64,000 bases of DNA from Thalassococcus profundi (GTDB taxonomy: Bacteria; Pseudomonadota; Alphaproteobacteria; Rhodobacterales; Rhodobacteraceae). The stretch covers positions 78,513-142,512 of the forward strand of contig NZ_QPMK01000007.1 in NCBI RefSeq assembly GCF_003344785.1, read 5' to 3'. Under the pieces are notes generated by a model. The model saw only the letters and a program-made list of their open reading frames with translations, made no database searches and had not been told where the DNA came from. This document shows, piece after piece, positions 55,601-64,000 of this stretch (position 1 is its first letter; each line of letters begins with the position of its first letter). The translations under genes and the position numbers were made by a program.

Positions 55601-56229
55601 CCCCGCTGCCGGGCGTCATCCTCGCCGGGGGGCTGGCCACCCGCATGGGCGGCGGCGACAAGGGTCTGATCGCCGTCGCTGGCAAACCGCTGCTGGCGCA
55701 TGTGATCGACCGGCTGGCGCCGCAGGTGACCGCGATGGCGCTCAATGCCAACGGCGAGGCATCGCGGTTTGCGCCGCTGGACCTGCCGGTGCTGCCCGAC
55801 AGTGTGGGCGGCTTCCCCGGTCCGCTGGCGGGGGTTCTGGCCGGGCTCGACTGGGCGGCGGGGCAGGGGGCGCGCTGCATCGTCACCGTCGCTGCCGACA
55901 CGCCGTTCTTTCCCGCGGAGCTGGTGGCGCGGCTGCTGTCGGCCTCCGAGGGCCAGGCGCACCCGCTGGTGCTGGCCGCGACCGAAGGCGACGCGCAGAC
56001 CAAGAGCAAATCGCGTTCGGGCCTCATCCGCCACCCGACCTTCGGCCTCTGGCCCGTGTGCCTGCGCGACGACCTGCGCGCGGCCCTGGGCGAGGGATTG
56101 AAAAAGGTCGTGCTCTGGACCGACCGCCACGGCGGACGCGAGGCGGTGTTTCCAAGCGACGGCTTTGATCCCTTCTTCAACGTCAACACGCCGGACGACC
56201 TGGCAGCAGCGGAGGCCCTGGCGCGATGA
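55597..56229 (+). CDS. mobA: molybdenum cofactor guanylyltransferase MobA
   Basis: A 210-residue nucleotidyltransferase that joins GMP to molybdopterin. The N-terminal signature is VILAGGLATRMGGGDKGL, with AADTPFFP holding the metal-binding Asp and FFNVNTPDDLA at the end. It starts with GTG at 55597, in the stop of the previous gene (GTGA), preceded by GGAGG. Next gene is mobB. Confidence 0.92.
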   Translation: MTPLPGVILAGGLATRMGGGDKGLIAVAGKPLLAHVIDRLAPQVTAMALNANGEASRFAPLDLPVLPDSVGGFPGPLAGVLAGLDWAAGQGARCIVTVAADTPFFPAELVARLLSASEGQAHPLVLAATEGDAQTKSKSRSGLIRHPTFGLWPVCLRDDLRAALGEGLKKVVLWTDRHGGREAVFPSDGFDPFFNVNTPDDLAAAEALAR

Positions 56230-56717
56230 GGCTTTACGGCGTGACCGGCTGGAAGAACGCTGGCAAGACCGGCCTGATGGAGCGTCTGGTGACCGAGATC
56301 ACCGGCCGCGGCCTGACCGTAAGCACCGTCAAGCACGCGCATCACAGCTTCGACGTCGATCACCCCGGCAAGGACAGCCACCGCCACCGCGTCGCGGGCG
56401 CGAGCCAGGTGCTGCTCAGCTCGCGCAACCGCACCGCGCTGATGACCGAGCTGCGCGGCGCCGAGGAACCGACGTTGGAGACGCTTCTGGCGCAGCTGGC
56501 ACCCGTCGATCTGGTGCTGGTCGAAGGCTACAAGCGCGACCGTCACCCCAAGGTCGAAGCCTTCCGCGCCGAAACCGGCAACCCGCTGATCGCGCCCGGC
56601 GACCCGACCATCCGCGCCATCGCCGCCGACAGCCCCGTGGACAGCGACCGCCGCGTCTTCGACCTGAACGACACCGCAGCAATTGCCGATTTCATCCTGG
56701 AGGAGGTCGGGCTGTGA
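56226..56717 (+). CDS. mobB: molybdopterin-guanine dinucleotide biosynthesis protein MobB
   Basis: A 163-residue P-loop GTPase. The Walker A GWKNAGKTGL is near residue 10, KHAHHSFDVDHPGKDSHRHR is the characteristic second block and LVLVEGYKRDRHPKVE the third. MobB helps MobA finish the guanine dinucleotide cofactor used by formate dehydrogenase-type enzymes. It overlaps mobA and the following gene by four bases each. Confidence 0.93.
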   Translation: MRLYGVTGWKNAGKTGLMERLVTEITGRGLTVSTVKHAHHSFDVDHPGKDSHRHRVAGASQVLLSSRNRTALMTELRGAEEPTLETLLAQLAPVDLVLVEGYKRDRHPKVEAFRAETGNPLIAPGDPTIRAIAADSPVDSDRRVFDLNDTAAIADFILEEVGL

Positions 56718-58873
56718 CCGGCTTCGACACCTTCGTGATGGTCGATTGGTCGGCGGGCAAACGCGGCCCGGCGCGTCCCACGAAGGATTCGATCTGGATC
56801 GGCATCGCGCGCGGCGGCGTGTCCGACGATCCGCTCTACTGCCGGTCGCGGCAGGAGGCCGAGGCGCTTCTGGGTGACCTCATCGAGGCTGAGCGAACAG
56901 CGGGCCGCCGCACGCTGATCGGCTTCGACTTCCCCTTCGGCTACCCGAAAGGTTTCGCCCGCGCCGTGACCGGGCAGGACGACCCCTTTGCCCTCTGGGC
57001 CTGGCTCGCGGCGCGGATCGAGGATGCGCCTGACGGCGCCAACAACCGTTATGACGTGGCCGAGGCGATCAACGCCTGTTTCGACGGGCCGGGGCCGATG
57101 TGGGGCAAGCCGCACAGGGACCGCTGGCCGGGTGTGCCCTACCGCAAGGAAGGCATCCGCTACGAGACCGTGGCCGAACGCCGCCGCTGCGACCTCGTGG
57201 CCAAGGCGTCCTCCTCCTGCTTCCAACTGGCGTTTCCGCCGACGGTGGGCGGGCAGATCCTCATGGGCCTGCCCGTGTTGCACCGCCTGCGCCAGCGTTC
57301 GGGCGTCGCGGTCTGGCCCTTCGACGACTGGCAGGCGGCCCCCGTCGTCCTGGCCGAGATCTGGCCCGGTATCATCGAGGCCGCGGTGAAGCGGGCGCTC
57401 GCCGACGCGGAGGCCGGTACGATCCGCGACGCCATGCAGGTGCGCCTCCTGTCGCTGGCCCTCTCGCGCCTGCCCGTGGCAGAGCTCCAGGACATGATGA
57501 CCGGCCTTCCCGCCGAGGCGTCGGAAGAGGCCTGGATTCTCGGCACGGGACAGGAGGCCCGGTTGAAGCAGCTTGCCGATCCCACGCGTGCCGCCGCGCA
57601 GACGCCGGATCCGGCGCCCCTCGCGCCACCGCCCCTGCGCAACGACTGTTTCGCCCTGCCCGCCGGGGTGGACTGGACCCCCGTCGACGCGGCGTTGGCG
57701 CTGCTGCGCGACCGGCTGTCGGTGGTCGTCGGCACCGAAACCGTGCCGCTGATGCAGGCGGGGGGACGCGTGCTGGCGGCGGATGTGGTGGCGCGCCGCG
57801 CCAACCCGCCGCACCCCAACACCGCAGTGGACGGCTACGGCTTCGCCCATGCCGCAATCGGCACAGGCGACGTGCGCCTGCCGCTCGCCGAGGGCCGTGC
57901 CGTCGCCGGGAAGCCCTACGGCGGCATCGTCCCCCTTGGCCATGCGCTGCGCGTCCTGACCGGGGCCGACCTGCCGGAAGGCGTGGACACGGTGGTGCTG
58001 GACGAGGATGTGACCCTCGGCACCGGTGAAATCGCCTTCCGCGGCGGGCTCAAACCCGGCGCCAACACCCGCAAGGCCGGGGAGGATGTGAAAACCGGCG
58101 ACACCGCTCTGGCAGCAGGACGGATCCTGACCCCGGCGGACCTCGCGCTCGCCGCCGCCGTGGGGCATGGCGACCTGCCGGTCTACCGCCGCCTGCGCGT
58201 CGCGGTAATCTCCACCGGTGACGAGCTGGTCGAGCCGGGAGACACCGCGGGCGACGGCCGGATCTTCGACGCCAACCGCCCGATGCTGCTGCCGATGATC
58301 GCTCGCTGGGGCTACGCGCCCGTCGATCTGGGTCGCGTCCCCGACGATCGCGACCGGCTGCGCGCGGCTTTCGACGATGCGGCCGAAACAGCCGACGTGA
58401 TCCTGACCTCGGGCGGCGCGTCGGCGGGAGACGAGGACCACGTCTCGGCCCTTCTACGGCAGGCTGGGGCCATGCAGGAATGGCGCATCGCCCTGAAACC
58501 GGGCCGTCCGCTAGCCCTCGGTCTCTGGCACGGCACCCCGGTCTTCGGCCTGCCGGGCAACCCGGTGGCGGCATTGGTCTGCACGCTGATCTTCGCGCGG
58601 CCCGCCATGGGCCTGCTGGCCGGCGCCGGCTGGACCGCGCCGCAGGGCTTCGACCTGCCCGCCGCCTTCGAGAAACGCAAGAAACCCGGCCGCCGCGAAT
58701 ACCTGCGCGCCCGCATCCGGCAGGGCCGCGCCGAGGTTTTCCGCTCCGAAGGGTCGGGGCGCATCTCCGGCCTCAGCTGGGCCGAGGGCCTCGTTGAGAT
58801 CGGCGACGACGCCCGCCACATCCGCCCCGGCGATCCGGTCCGCTACATCCCCTTCGGCAGCTTCGGACTCTGA
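56714..58873 (+). CDS. moeA: MoeA molybdotransferase fused to an N-terminal RNase H-fold-like domain
   Basis: A 719-residue fusion. Residues 1 to about 310 start with FVMVDWSAGKRGPARP and TLIGFDFPFGYPKGFA, the acidic-strand pattern of DUF429-like RNase H-fold domains, with two Cys in ASSSCFQLAFPPTVGG. Residues about 330-719 are MoeA/gephyrin-like: NPPHPNTAVDGYG, RKAGEDVKTGD, ISTGDELVEPG, TSGGASAGDEDHV and GLPGNPVAALV. The MoeA part inserts molybdate into adenylylated molybdopterin. MoeA alone is about 400 residues, so the N-terminal 310 are extra. It starts with GTG in the mobB stop. The role of the extra domain is unknown. Confidence 0.88.
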   Translation: MTGFDTFVMVDWSAGKRGPARPTKDSIWIGIARGGVSDDPLYCRSRQEAEALLGDLIEAERTAGRRTLIGFDFPFGYPKGFARAVTGQDDPFALWAWLAARIEDAPDGANNRYDVAEAINACFDGPGPMWGKPHRDRWPGVPYRKEGIRYETVAERRRCDLVAKASSSCFQLAFPPTVGGQILMGLPVLHRLRQRSGVAVWPFDDWQAAPVVLAEIWPGIIEAAVKRALADAEAGTIRDAMQVRLLSLALSRLPVAELQDMMTGLPAEASEEAWILGTGQEARLKQLADPTRAAAQTPDPAPLAPPPLRNDCFALPAGVDWTPVDAALALLRDRLSVVVGTETVPLMQAGGRVLAADVVARRANPPHPNTAVDGYGFAHAAIGTGDVRLPLAEGRAVAGKPYGGIVPLGHALRVLTGADLPEGVDTVVLDEDVTLGTGEIAFRGGLKPGANTRKAGEDVKTGDTALAAGRILTPADLALAAAVGHGDLPVYRRLRVAVISTGDELVEPGDTAGDGRIFDANRPMLLPMIARWGYAPVDLGRVPDDRDRLRAAFDDAAETADVILTSGGASAGDEDHVSALLRQAGAMQEWRIALKPGRPLALGLWHGTPVFGLPGNPVAALVCTLIFARPAMGLLAGAGWTAPQGFDLPAAFEKRKKPGRREYLRARIRQGRAEVFRSEGSGRISGLSWAEGLVEIGDDARHIRPGDPVRYIPFGSFGL

Positions 58874-58990
58874 TCCGCCTTCATCTTGCCGATAAACCTT
58901 CAGAGAGCACGAGAGCGCAGTCTTGACGCGCCATTGTGCAAGCCCAATGGACGGCGCCACTCGAATCCGCGCACCGCGCGGATGTCCGGT

Positions 58991-59998
58991 TCAGTCGAAG
59001 GTTCCGGCCACCCGCCCCAGCAGCATGAAGGCCCGCGATGTCCGCGTGTTGGCGAACTCCGACACCTCGGCATCGCTGGCCAGTGGCGCGAAGCGCGCGA
59101 AAGTCCGGTCGAAGAGCCGCAGGAAGTGATGCGCCGCGTCGCGGAAGATCGGATCCTGCTTCATCCGCGCCGCCGTCAGCGCCAGCGAGGACCTGTCGCG
59201 GATGCCGCCCAGCGGCGCGATGGCCCGGCCGCGGTCGCCCTCGGCGAAACGGCGCCAGACATCGGTGCGGGCGGCGTCGGGGCGCAAGTCGTCCATGTAG
59301 ATGCCGTCCTGACTGAGCAGGGTCAGCACGTCCTGCGCCGCCTGAACCAGCTGCGCCGATGGGCGGTCGCGCAGTGCCCGGCGCAGTGCGGCGAACCCGG
59401 CCTCGTCCTGCGCGGTTTCAGGAAAGTTCAGCGCCCGGATCAGATCGGCGTTCGACAGCGGCGGATCGAGCGTGTCGGCGGGCGTTCCCAGCGCCAGCGC
59501 CGCCTGCCCCCCGGCGGCCCGGTCGCCGGGGCCTGCCGCGGCCACCGCGGGCGGCGTGTTGCGGGTCGAGACGAACATCGCCAGCGCGGTTTCGGTCTTC
59601 TTCTGCGCCGCCGCGATGTCGTCGAGCTTTTTCGAGATCGTCTGGTCCGGCCCAGCGGGTTTGCCCGACGCCGCCTGTGCCTGCGAGACGTAGGCGTGGC
59701 GGATGGCGTCGATGGCGGATTGCAGCCGCGCGCTTTCCTCGCGCATCACGCGGGTGGCGCGGGTCGCCGTCGCGGCGACCCAGATCATCGCCACCGGCAG
59801 GAACAGGGTCATCAGCGTCAGCAGGAAGCGAATGCCGTCGGTGCCTTCGCCGCCCGCGAACAGAAAGTACCCGCCCGCCAGCAGCAACCAGACGACGCTC
59901 AGCGCCGCGGCGGTGATCTCGATTCCGGACACCTGCGATCCGTCGCGGCGATCGTAAAGACCCAGCGGTGTTGAGCGCGATTCGGATTTTTCGGACAT
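58991..59998 (-). CDS. membrane protein with coiled coil, function unknown
   Basis: A 335-residue protein. Two transmembrane helices lie near residues 30-48 (AAALSVVWLLLAGGYFLFAGG) and 56-76 (RFLLTLMTLFLPVAMIWVAA). They are followed by a charged coiled-coil-like region (about 80-135), an Ala/Pro linker and a helical C-terminal domain (SNADLIRALNFPETAQDEAG to the end). I do not recognise a characterised family; it looks like a conserved roseobacter protein. It lies 19 bases downstream of greA on the same strand and converges with the moeA fusion. Confidence 0.75.
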   Translation of the reverse strand: MSEKSESRSTPLGLYDRRDGSQVSGIEITAAALSVVWLLLAGGYFLFAGGEGTDGIRFLLTLMTLFLPVAMIWVAATATRATRVMREESARLQSAIDAIRHAYVSQAQAASGKPAGPDQTISKKLDDIAAAQKKTETALAMFVSTRNTPPAVAAAGPGDRAAGGQAALALGTPADTLDPPLSNADLIRALNFPETAQDEAGFAALRRALRDRPSAQLVQAAQDVLTLLSQDGIYMDDLRPDAARTDVWRRFAEGDRGRAIAPLGGIRDRSSLALTAARMKQDPIFRDAAHHFLRLFDRTFARFAPLASDAEVSEFANTRTSRAFMLLGRVAGTFD

Positions 59999-60017
59999 TG
60001 TCCCGTTCCCGTCTTAC

Positions 60018-60488
60018 TCAGACATAGGCGATCTTGAGCACTTCGTAGGACTTGTCACCCCCGGGCGTGCGCACTTCGACGCTGTCGCCCTCTTCCTTGC
60101 CGATCAACGCCCGGGCGATCGGCGATTTTATGTTGAGCAGGCCCTTTTCGATGTTGGCCTCGTGCTCTCCGACGATCTGCCAGACCTTTTCCTCGTCGGT
60201 GTCCTCGTCGACCAACGTGACCGTGGCGCCGAACTTGATGGGGCCCTTCAGCGTCTTCGGGTCGATCACCTCGGCAAGGCCCAGCACGCCCTCGAGTTCC
60301 TTGATCCGGCCCTCGATGAATCCCTGCTTTTCGCGCGCCGAGTGGTACTCCGCGTTTTCCTTCAGATCGCCCAGTTCGCGCGCCTCCGCGATCGCCTGGA
60401 TCACGGCCGGACGCTCGACGGATTTGAGCTGTTTCAACTCGGCCTGAAGCGCGTCGTTGCCCGCCCGGGTCATCAGGATCTTTTCCAT
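60018..60488 (-). CDS. greA: transcription elongation factor GreA
   Basis: A 156-residue factor that rescues backtracked RNA polymerase by stimulating transcript cleavage. The N-terminal coiled coil contains the acidic tip [18 protein letters not shown], and the C-terminal domain ends in [18 protein letters not shown]. Length is standard. It is probably transcribed from the 364-base gap shared with the ETF-ubiquinone oxidoreductase gene. Confidence 0.96.
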   Translation of the reverse strand: MEKILMTRAGNDALQAELKQLKSVERPAVIQAIAEARELGDLKENAEYHSAREKQGFIEGRIKELEGVLGLAEVIDPKTLKGPIKFGATVTLVDEDTDEEKVWQIVGEHEANIEKGLLNIKSPIARALIGKEEGDSVEVRTPGGDKSYEVLKIAYV

Positions 60489-60852
60489 GGGTCACCCAAA
60501 AAATTGAACCGCACATCCCTTTTCGGAATGGCGGTGTCGTTTGTCAGAACTCACGCTCAAGTGAGCATTGCCAGCGTCCGAATGCAAGCGGGAATCCGGG
60601 CGCGCGCGGCCCGCCGCCGCCTCCGTCGGCCGTCCATGACCGCCCGCCCGCGCGCCCCTGGGGCAAGGGTCCGCCGCGGTCCGCGCCGGACGCTTCGGAC
60701 GCGGGCCGATCCGGCTGGCGACCCGGTGCAATCGTCGCGTTCGCGCGGTTTTACGTCGTGTTCCGATTGAATTGAGCGGGGGGCTGGTTTAGCTCCATTC
60801 GGTAAAGTTTTCGCCGGGGTCACGCCGGACAGCAACAGGGGAGCCGCCAGAC
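60489..60852. other. divergent intergenic region between greA and ETF-QO
   Basis: 364 bases without a supportable gene. The middle (about 60590-60740) is extremely G+C-rich with many CGCG runs. A small perfect palindrome GCTCA-AG-TGAGC is near 60556-60567. It must contain promoters for greA on one side and the dehydrogenase on the other; I could not assign reliable boxes. Confidence 0.5.
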
Positions 60853-62502
60853 ATGGCCGATATCGAACGCGAAGCGATGGAATATGACGTGGTGATCGTC
60901 GGGGCGGGACCCGCGGGCCTGTCTGCCGCGATCCGCCTCAAGCAACTGGACGCCGATCTGAACGTGGTCGTGCTGGAAAAGGGCTCTGAGGTCGGCGCGC
61001 ATATCCTGTCGGGCGCGGTTCTGGACCCGGTGGGCCTCGATGCGCTGATCCCCGACTGGAAGGAGAAAGGCGCGCCGCTGAACGTGCCGGTCCGCGAGGA
61101 CAATTTCTACATGCTGGGCGAGGCGGGCAAGCTGCGCGTGCCGAACTTCCCGATGCCGCCGCTGATGTCGAACCACGGCAATTACATCGTGTCGATGGGC
61201 AATGTCTGCCGCTGGATGGCCGAGCAGGCTGAGGCACTGGGTGTCGAGATTTTTCCGGGCATGTCCTGTTCCGAACTGGTCTACGGCGACAATGGCGAGG
61301 TCAAGGGCGTCGTCGCAGGCGTCTTCGGGCTCGAACCCGATGGCAGCTACGGCCCCAACACCGAGCCGGGGATGGAGTTGCATGGCAAGTACGTCTTCCT
61401 GTCCGAAGGCGTGCGCGGCTCGCTTTCCAAGGAAGTCATCGCCAAGTACGACCTCGCCAAGGGCAAGGAGCCGCAGAAATACGGCCTTGGCATGAAGGAA
61501 ATCTGGGAAATCGACCCCGAGAAGCACCGCGAAGGCACGGTCACCCACACCATGGGCTGGCCGCTGGGCAAGAACGCGGGCGGCGGGTCGTTCATCTATC
61601 ACCTGGAGAACAACCAGGTCTACGTGGGCTTCGTGGTGCATCTCAACTACGAGAACCCGCACCTCTTTCCCTACATGGAATTCCAGCGGTTCAAGCATCA
61701 CCCGATGGTCGCGGAGCTGCTGAAAGGCGGCAAGCGCGTCGCCTACGGCGCCCGTGCGATCTCCGAAGGCGGGTTCCAGTCGATGCCCAAGATGGTGGCC
61801 CCGGGCGTTGCGCTGCTGGGCTGTTCGGTGGGCATGGTCAACGTCCCGCGCATCAAGGGCAACCACAACGCCATGCTGTCGGGCAAGGCCGCCGCAGAGG
61901 CAGCGCATGCGGCGCTCAAGGCGGGTCGTGCGTCGGACGAGCTGTCGGATTACGAGACCGAAGTCCGCACCGGCGCCATCGGCAAGGATCTCTGGAAAGT
62001 GCGCAACGTAAAGCCGATGTGGTCCAAGCGCGGGCTTCTGGCATCGCTGACCCTGGGCGGCATGGACATGTGGGCGAACACCTTCGGCCTGTCGCCGCTT
62101 GGCACCATGGGTCACGGCAAGTCCGACGCCGAGGCGACGGGCGAGGCCAAGAAGTTCAAGGCCATCGACTACCCGAAACCCGACGGCAAGCTGAGCTTTG
62201 ACCGGCTGACCAACGTGGCCTTCAGCTTTACCAACCACGAGGAAAGCCAGCCCGCGCATCTCAAGCTCAAGGACGACAGCGTCCCGGTGAGCGTGAACCT
62301 GCCGAAATACGCCGGCCCCTCGGCGCGCTACTGCCCGGCGGGGGTCTATGAATTCGTGCAGGAAGAGGGCAAGGATGCGAAGTTCGTGATCAACTTCCAG
62401 AACTGCGTGCATTGCAAGACCTGCGACATCAAGGACCCGAGCCAGAACATCAACTGGACGGTGCCGCAGGGCGGCGACGGGCCGAATTACCCCAACATGT
62501 AA
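60853..62502 (+). CDS. electron transfer flavoprotein-ubiquinone oxidoreductase
   Basis: A 549-residue membrane-associated flavoprotein with a 4Fe-4S cluster. It moves electrons from reduced ETF, loaded by acyl-CoA dehydrogenases, to ubiquinone. The FAD motif is VVIVGAGPAGLSAAIRL near residue 13. The cluster ligands lie near the C-terminus in RYCPAGVYEF and NCVHCKTCDIKDPSQNINW. AGGGGAG precedes the ATG. It is the natural electron outlet for the acyl-CoA dehydrogenase at 16977-18692 and for CoA-linked aromatic breakdown. Confidence 0.95.
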   Translation: MADIEREAMEYDVVIVGAGPAGLSAAIRLKQLDADLNVVVLEKGSEVGAHILSGAVLDPVGLDALIPDWKEKGAPLNVPVREDNFYMLGEAGKLRVPNFPMPPLMSNHGNYIVSMGNVCRWMAEQAEALGVEIFPGMSCSELVYGDNGEVKGVVAGVFGLEPDGSYGPNTEPGMELHGKYVFLSEGVRGSLSKEVIAKYDLAKGKEPQKYGLGMKEIWEIDPEKHREGTVTHTMGWPLGKNAGGGSFIYHLENNQVYVGFVVHLNYENPHLFPYMEFQRFKHHPMVAELLKGGKRVAYGARAISEGGFQSMPKMVAPGVALLGCSVGMVNVPRIKGNHNAMLSGKAAAEAAHAALKAGRASDELSDYETEVRTGAIGKDLWKVRNVKPMWSKRGLLASLTLGGMDMWANTFGLSPLGTMGHGKSDAEATGEAKKFKAIDYPKPDGKLSFDRLTNVAFSFTNHEESQPAHLKLKDDSVPVSVNLPKYAGPSARYCPAGVYEFVQEEGKDAKFVINFQNCVHCKTCDIKDPSQNINWTVPQGGDGPNYPNM

Positions 62503-62768
62503 GGCAAGCGGGGCGGGACCGGTCCGGCACGAAGAGGAGCCGATAGATCGGCCGACGGCTGGAACGGTCCGCCCGTCCGGCGCTCCGGGCCCGTTTTCGG
62601 ACAGGGTACCCCGCGACTTTGACGTGATCACCCGCCCCGAACGCCCGCGCTTTCGGCGCTCACAGAATCGTTTCTACACCCGGCAAGCCTTCGCTTGCGC
62701 CATGGATTGCACCCTTACCGTGCAAAGGATACGCTCTGCCAATCGTGATCAGGCAGGAGGCACGGGAA

Positions 62769-64000
62769 TTGGGCGATTGGGCAAAGACACTGTTGCGCGG
62801 TACCGCTTTGGCGCTGGTTCTGGGCGGTCCGGCCTTGGCACAGGCTCCGGGACTTGCGGGCGACTACCTGGCCGCGCGCCACGCCAGCATGACCGGCGAT
62901 TTCAAGGCGGCGGCCGAGCATTACGGCCGCGCCATCATCTATGATCCGGAAAACGCCGAACTGCTCGAACTGGGCATCCTGTCCAACCTGGCGCTGGGCG
63001 ACATGGAGCGCGCCATCGCCCTGGCCGAAAAGCTGGCCGAAAAGGGCCAGCGCAGCCAGGCCGGTCAGATGGTCCGCGTGGCCGAGTTGGGCGCCAAGGA
63101 AGACTATACCGGCATCCTGAGCCAGCTTTCCGAGGACCGCGGCGCGGGGCCGCTCGTGGACGGGCTGACCAAGGCCTGGGCCGAACTGGGCCGCGGTGAT
63201 ATGAGCGCCGCCATCGTGCAGTTCGACGAGATGGCGCAATCCGATGGGCTGGGGCCCTTCGCCAGCTATCACAAGGCTCTCGCGCTCGCTTCGGTCGGCG
63301 ATTTCGAGGGTGCCGAGGCGCTCTTTGCCGCGCAGGTGGCGGGCGGTATGCAACTGACCCGCCGTGGTGTCATGGCGCGGGCCGAGATCCTCAGCCAGCT
63401 GGAGCGCAACGAGGAAGCCGTGGCCTTGATCGACGACGCCTTCGGCGCCGATACCGATCCGGGTCTTTCGCAGATGCGCGCCGATCTCGCAGCCGGGGAA
63501 CGGCTGTCCTTCACCCATATCCGCAGCGCGCGCGACGGCCTGGCCGAGGTCTTCTATACCCTCGCCGGCGCGCTCAGCAACGAAGGCAACGACGACTTTA
63601 CCCTGCTCTATGCCCGCGTCGCGCAATACCTGCGGCCTGATCATACCGACGCGATCCTGCTGACGGCGGAACTGCTGGAGCAGCTTGGTCAGCACGACCT
63701 GGCCGTGCAGACCTACAAGACCGTGAGCCGCGACGACCCGTCCTTTCACGCCGCCGAACTGGGGCGCGCCGGGGCCCTGCGGGCCGATGAGAAGACCGAT
63801 GCCGCGATCGAGGTGCTGGAACAGCTGACCCGCACCCACGGCGACCTGCCTGTCGTGCAGTCGACGCTGGGCGACACCCTGCGCCAGCAGGATCGGTTCC
63901 AGGATGCGATCGAGGCCTATACCCGCGCGCTCGACACCTTTTCCGAGCCCGCGCCGTCGCAGTGGTTCCTCTACTATGCACGCGGCATCTGTCACGAACG
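62769..64000 (+). CDS. tetratricopeptide-repeat protein, exported (partial, runs off the window)
   Basis: The frame is open from 62769 to the window end, giving 410 codons. A signal peptide (LLRGTALALVLGGPALAQA) is followed by helical TPR-like repeats: AARHASMTGDFKAAAEHYGR, AIALAEKLAEKGQRSQAGQM and later LLEQLGQHDLAVQTYK. The start appears to be TTG at 62769, because a perfect AGGAGG (62755-62760) lies eight bases before it and the signal peptide follows at once; an in-frame GTG at 62745 is the alternative. TPR proteins of this sort often help envelope assembly. The function is not known. Confidence 0.8.
   Translation, partial: MGDWAKTLLRGTALALVLGGPALAQAPGLAGDYLAARHASMTGDFKAAAEHYGRAIIYDPENAELLELGILSNLALGDMERAIALAEKLAEKGQRSQAGQMVRVAELGAKEDYTGILSQLSEDRGAGPLVDGLTKAWAELGRGDMSAAIVQFDEMAQSDGLGPFASYHKALALASVGDFEGAEALFAAQVAGGMQLTRRGVMARAEILSQLERNEEAVALIDDAFGADTDPGLSQMRADLAAGERLSFTHIRSARDGLAEVFYTLAGALSNEGNDDFTLLYARVAQYLRPDHTDAILLTAELLEQLGQHDLAVQTYKTVSRDDPSFHAAELGRAGALRADEKTDAAIEVLEQLTRTHGDLPVVQSTLGDTLRQQDRFQDAIEAYTRALDTFSEPAPSQWFLYYARGICHE

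Noticed and set aside
62715-63995. Minus-strand open frame of 426 codons at the window end
   Set aside because: The plus strand over the same span encodes an exported TPR-like protein with an AGGAGG-preceded start and a signal peptide, so the antisense frame is not a gene.

Overview
The window is high-GC chromosomal DNA of a marine-type alphaproteobacterium, most likely family Rhodobacteraceae (Roseobacter group). The basis is gene content: a DmdC-like acyl-CoA dehydrogenase, a 2-aminobenzoyl-CoA/salicylyl-CoA type hydroxylase, small DUF6356 and DUF6173 proteins, a 44-residue aa3-type cytochrome oxidase subunit IV, and an fdhD-mobA-mobB-moeA cluster. No rRNA, tRNA, CRISPR array or phage gene was recognised.

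1-7.7 kb is an aromatic or tryptophan catabolic region. It holds the end of one branched-chain-type ABC ATPase and a complete second one, a cupin, a PhzS-like flavin monooxygenase, and an SDR overlapping a two-domain aromatic acyl-CoA hydroxylase/OYE-type reductase. A divergent thioesterase, RidA protein and tryptophan 2,3-dioxygenase follow. A perfect 11-bp inverted repeat sits in the divergent promoter. The set fits tryptophan to anthranilate to 2-aminobenzoyl-CoA breakdown, though no kynureninase or CoA ligase is in view. 7.7-19.7 kb is housekeeping and accessory: a family-4-like uracil-DNA glycosylase, moaB, an RND efflux pair, a DsbD-alpha-like periplasmic protein, YqgE, a Sua5/YrdC protein, and a coupled acyl-CoA dehydrogenase/metallo-beta-lactamase-fold pair.

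19.7-51.1 kb is the centre of interest. Two 264-bp copies of a non-autonomous element (MITE-like, about 31-bp terminal inverted repeats, about 94% identical by hand count) bracket a six-gene locus. It encodes a HlyC-family toxin-activating lysine acyltransferase, two proteins resembling the Imm11/DUF1629 family, one uninterrupted gene for a protein of about 8,500 residues, and a type I secretion ABC transporter plus adaptor. The giant protein has a hydrophobic N-terminal segment, a FrpC-like self-processing module, about 21 tandem haemolysin-related calcium-binding units, many cadherin-like (tandem-95) repeats, a serralysin-type zinc metalloprotease nested inside one of those repeats, dystroglycan-type Ig repeats, and a terminal RTX/secretion tail. 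It reads as a secreted, acylated, possibly self-cleaving toxin/adhesin with candidate immunity proteins.

51-64 kb returns to core functions: a DUF6356 protein, an Lrp/AsnC regulator, a DUF6173 protein, cytochrome oxidase subunit IV, a lipoprotein, AzlCD amino-acid export, and a molybdenum-cofactor operon chained by 4-bp overlaps (fdhD, a cytidine-deaminase-like gene, mobA, mobB, and moeA fused to an extra N-terminal domain). It ends with a membrane protein beside greA, ETF-ubiquinone oxidoreductase, and the start of a TPR protein cut by the window edge.
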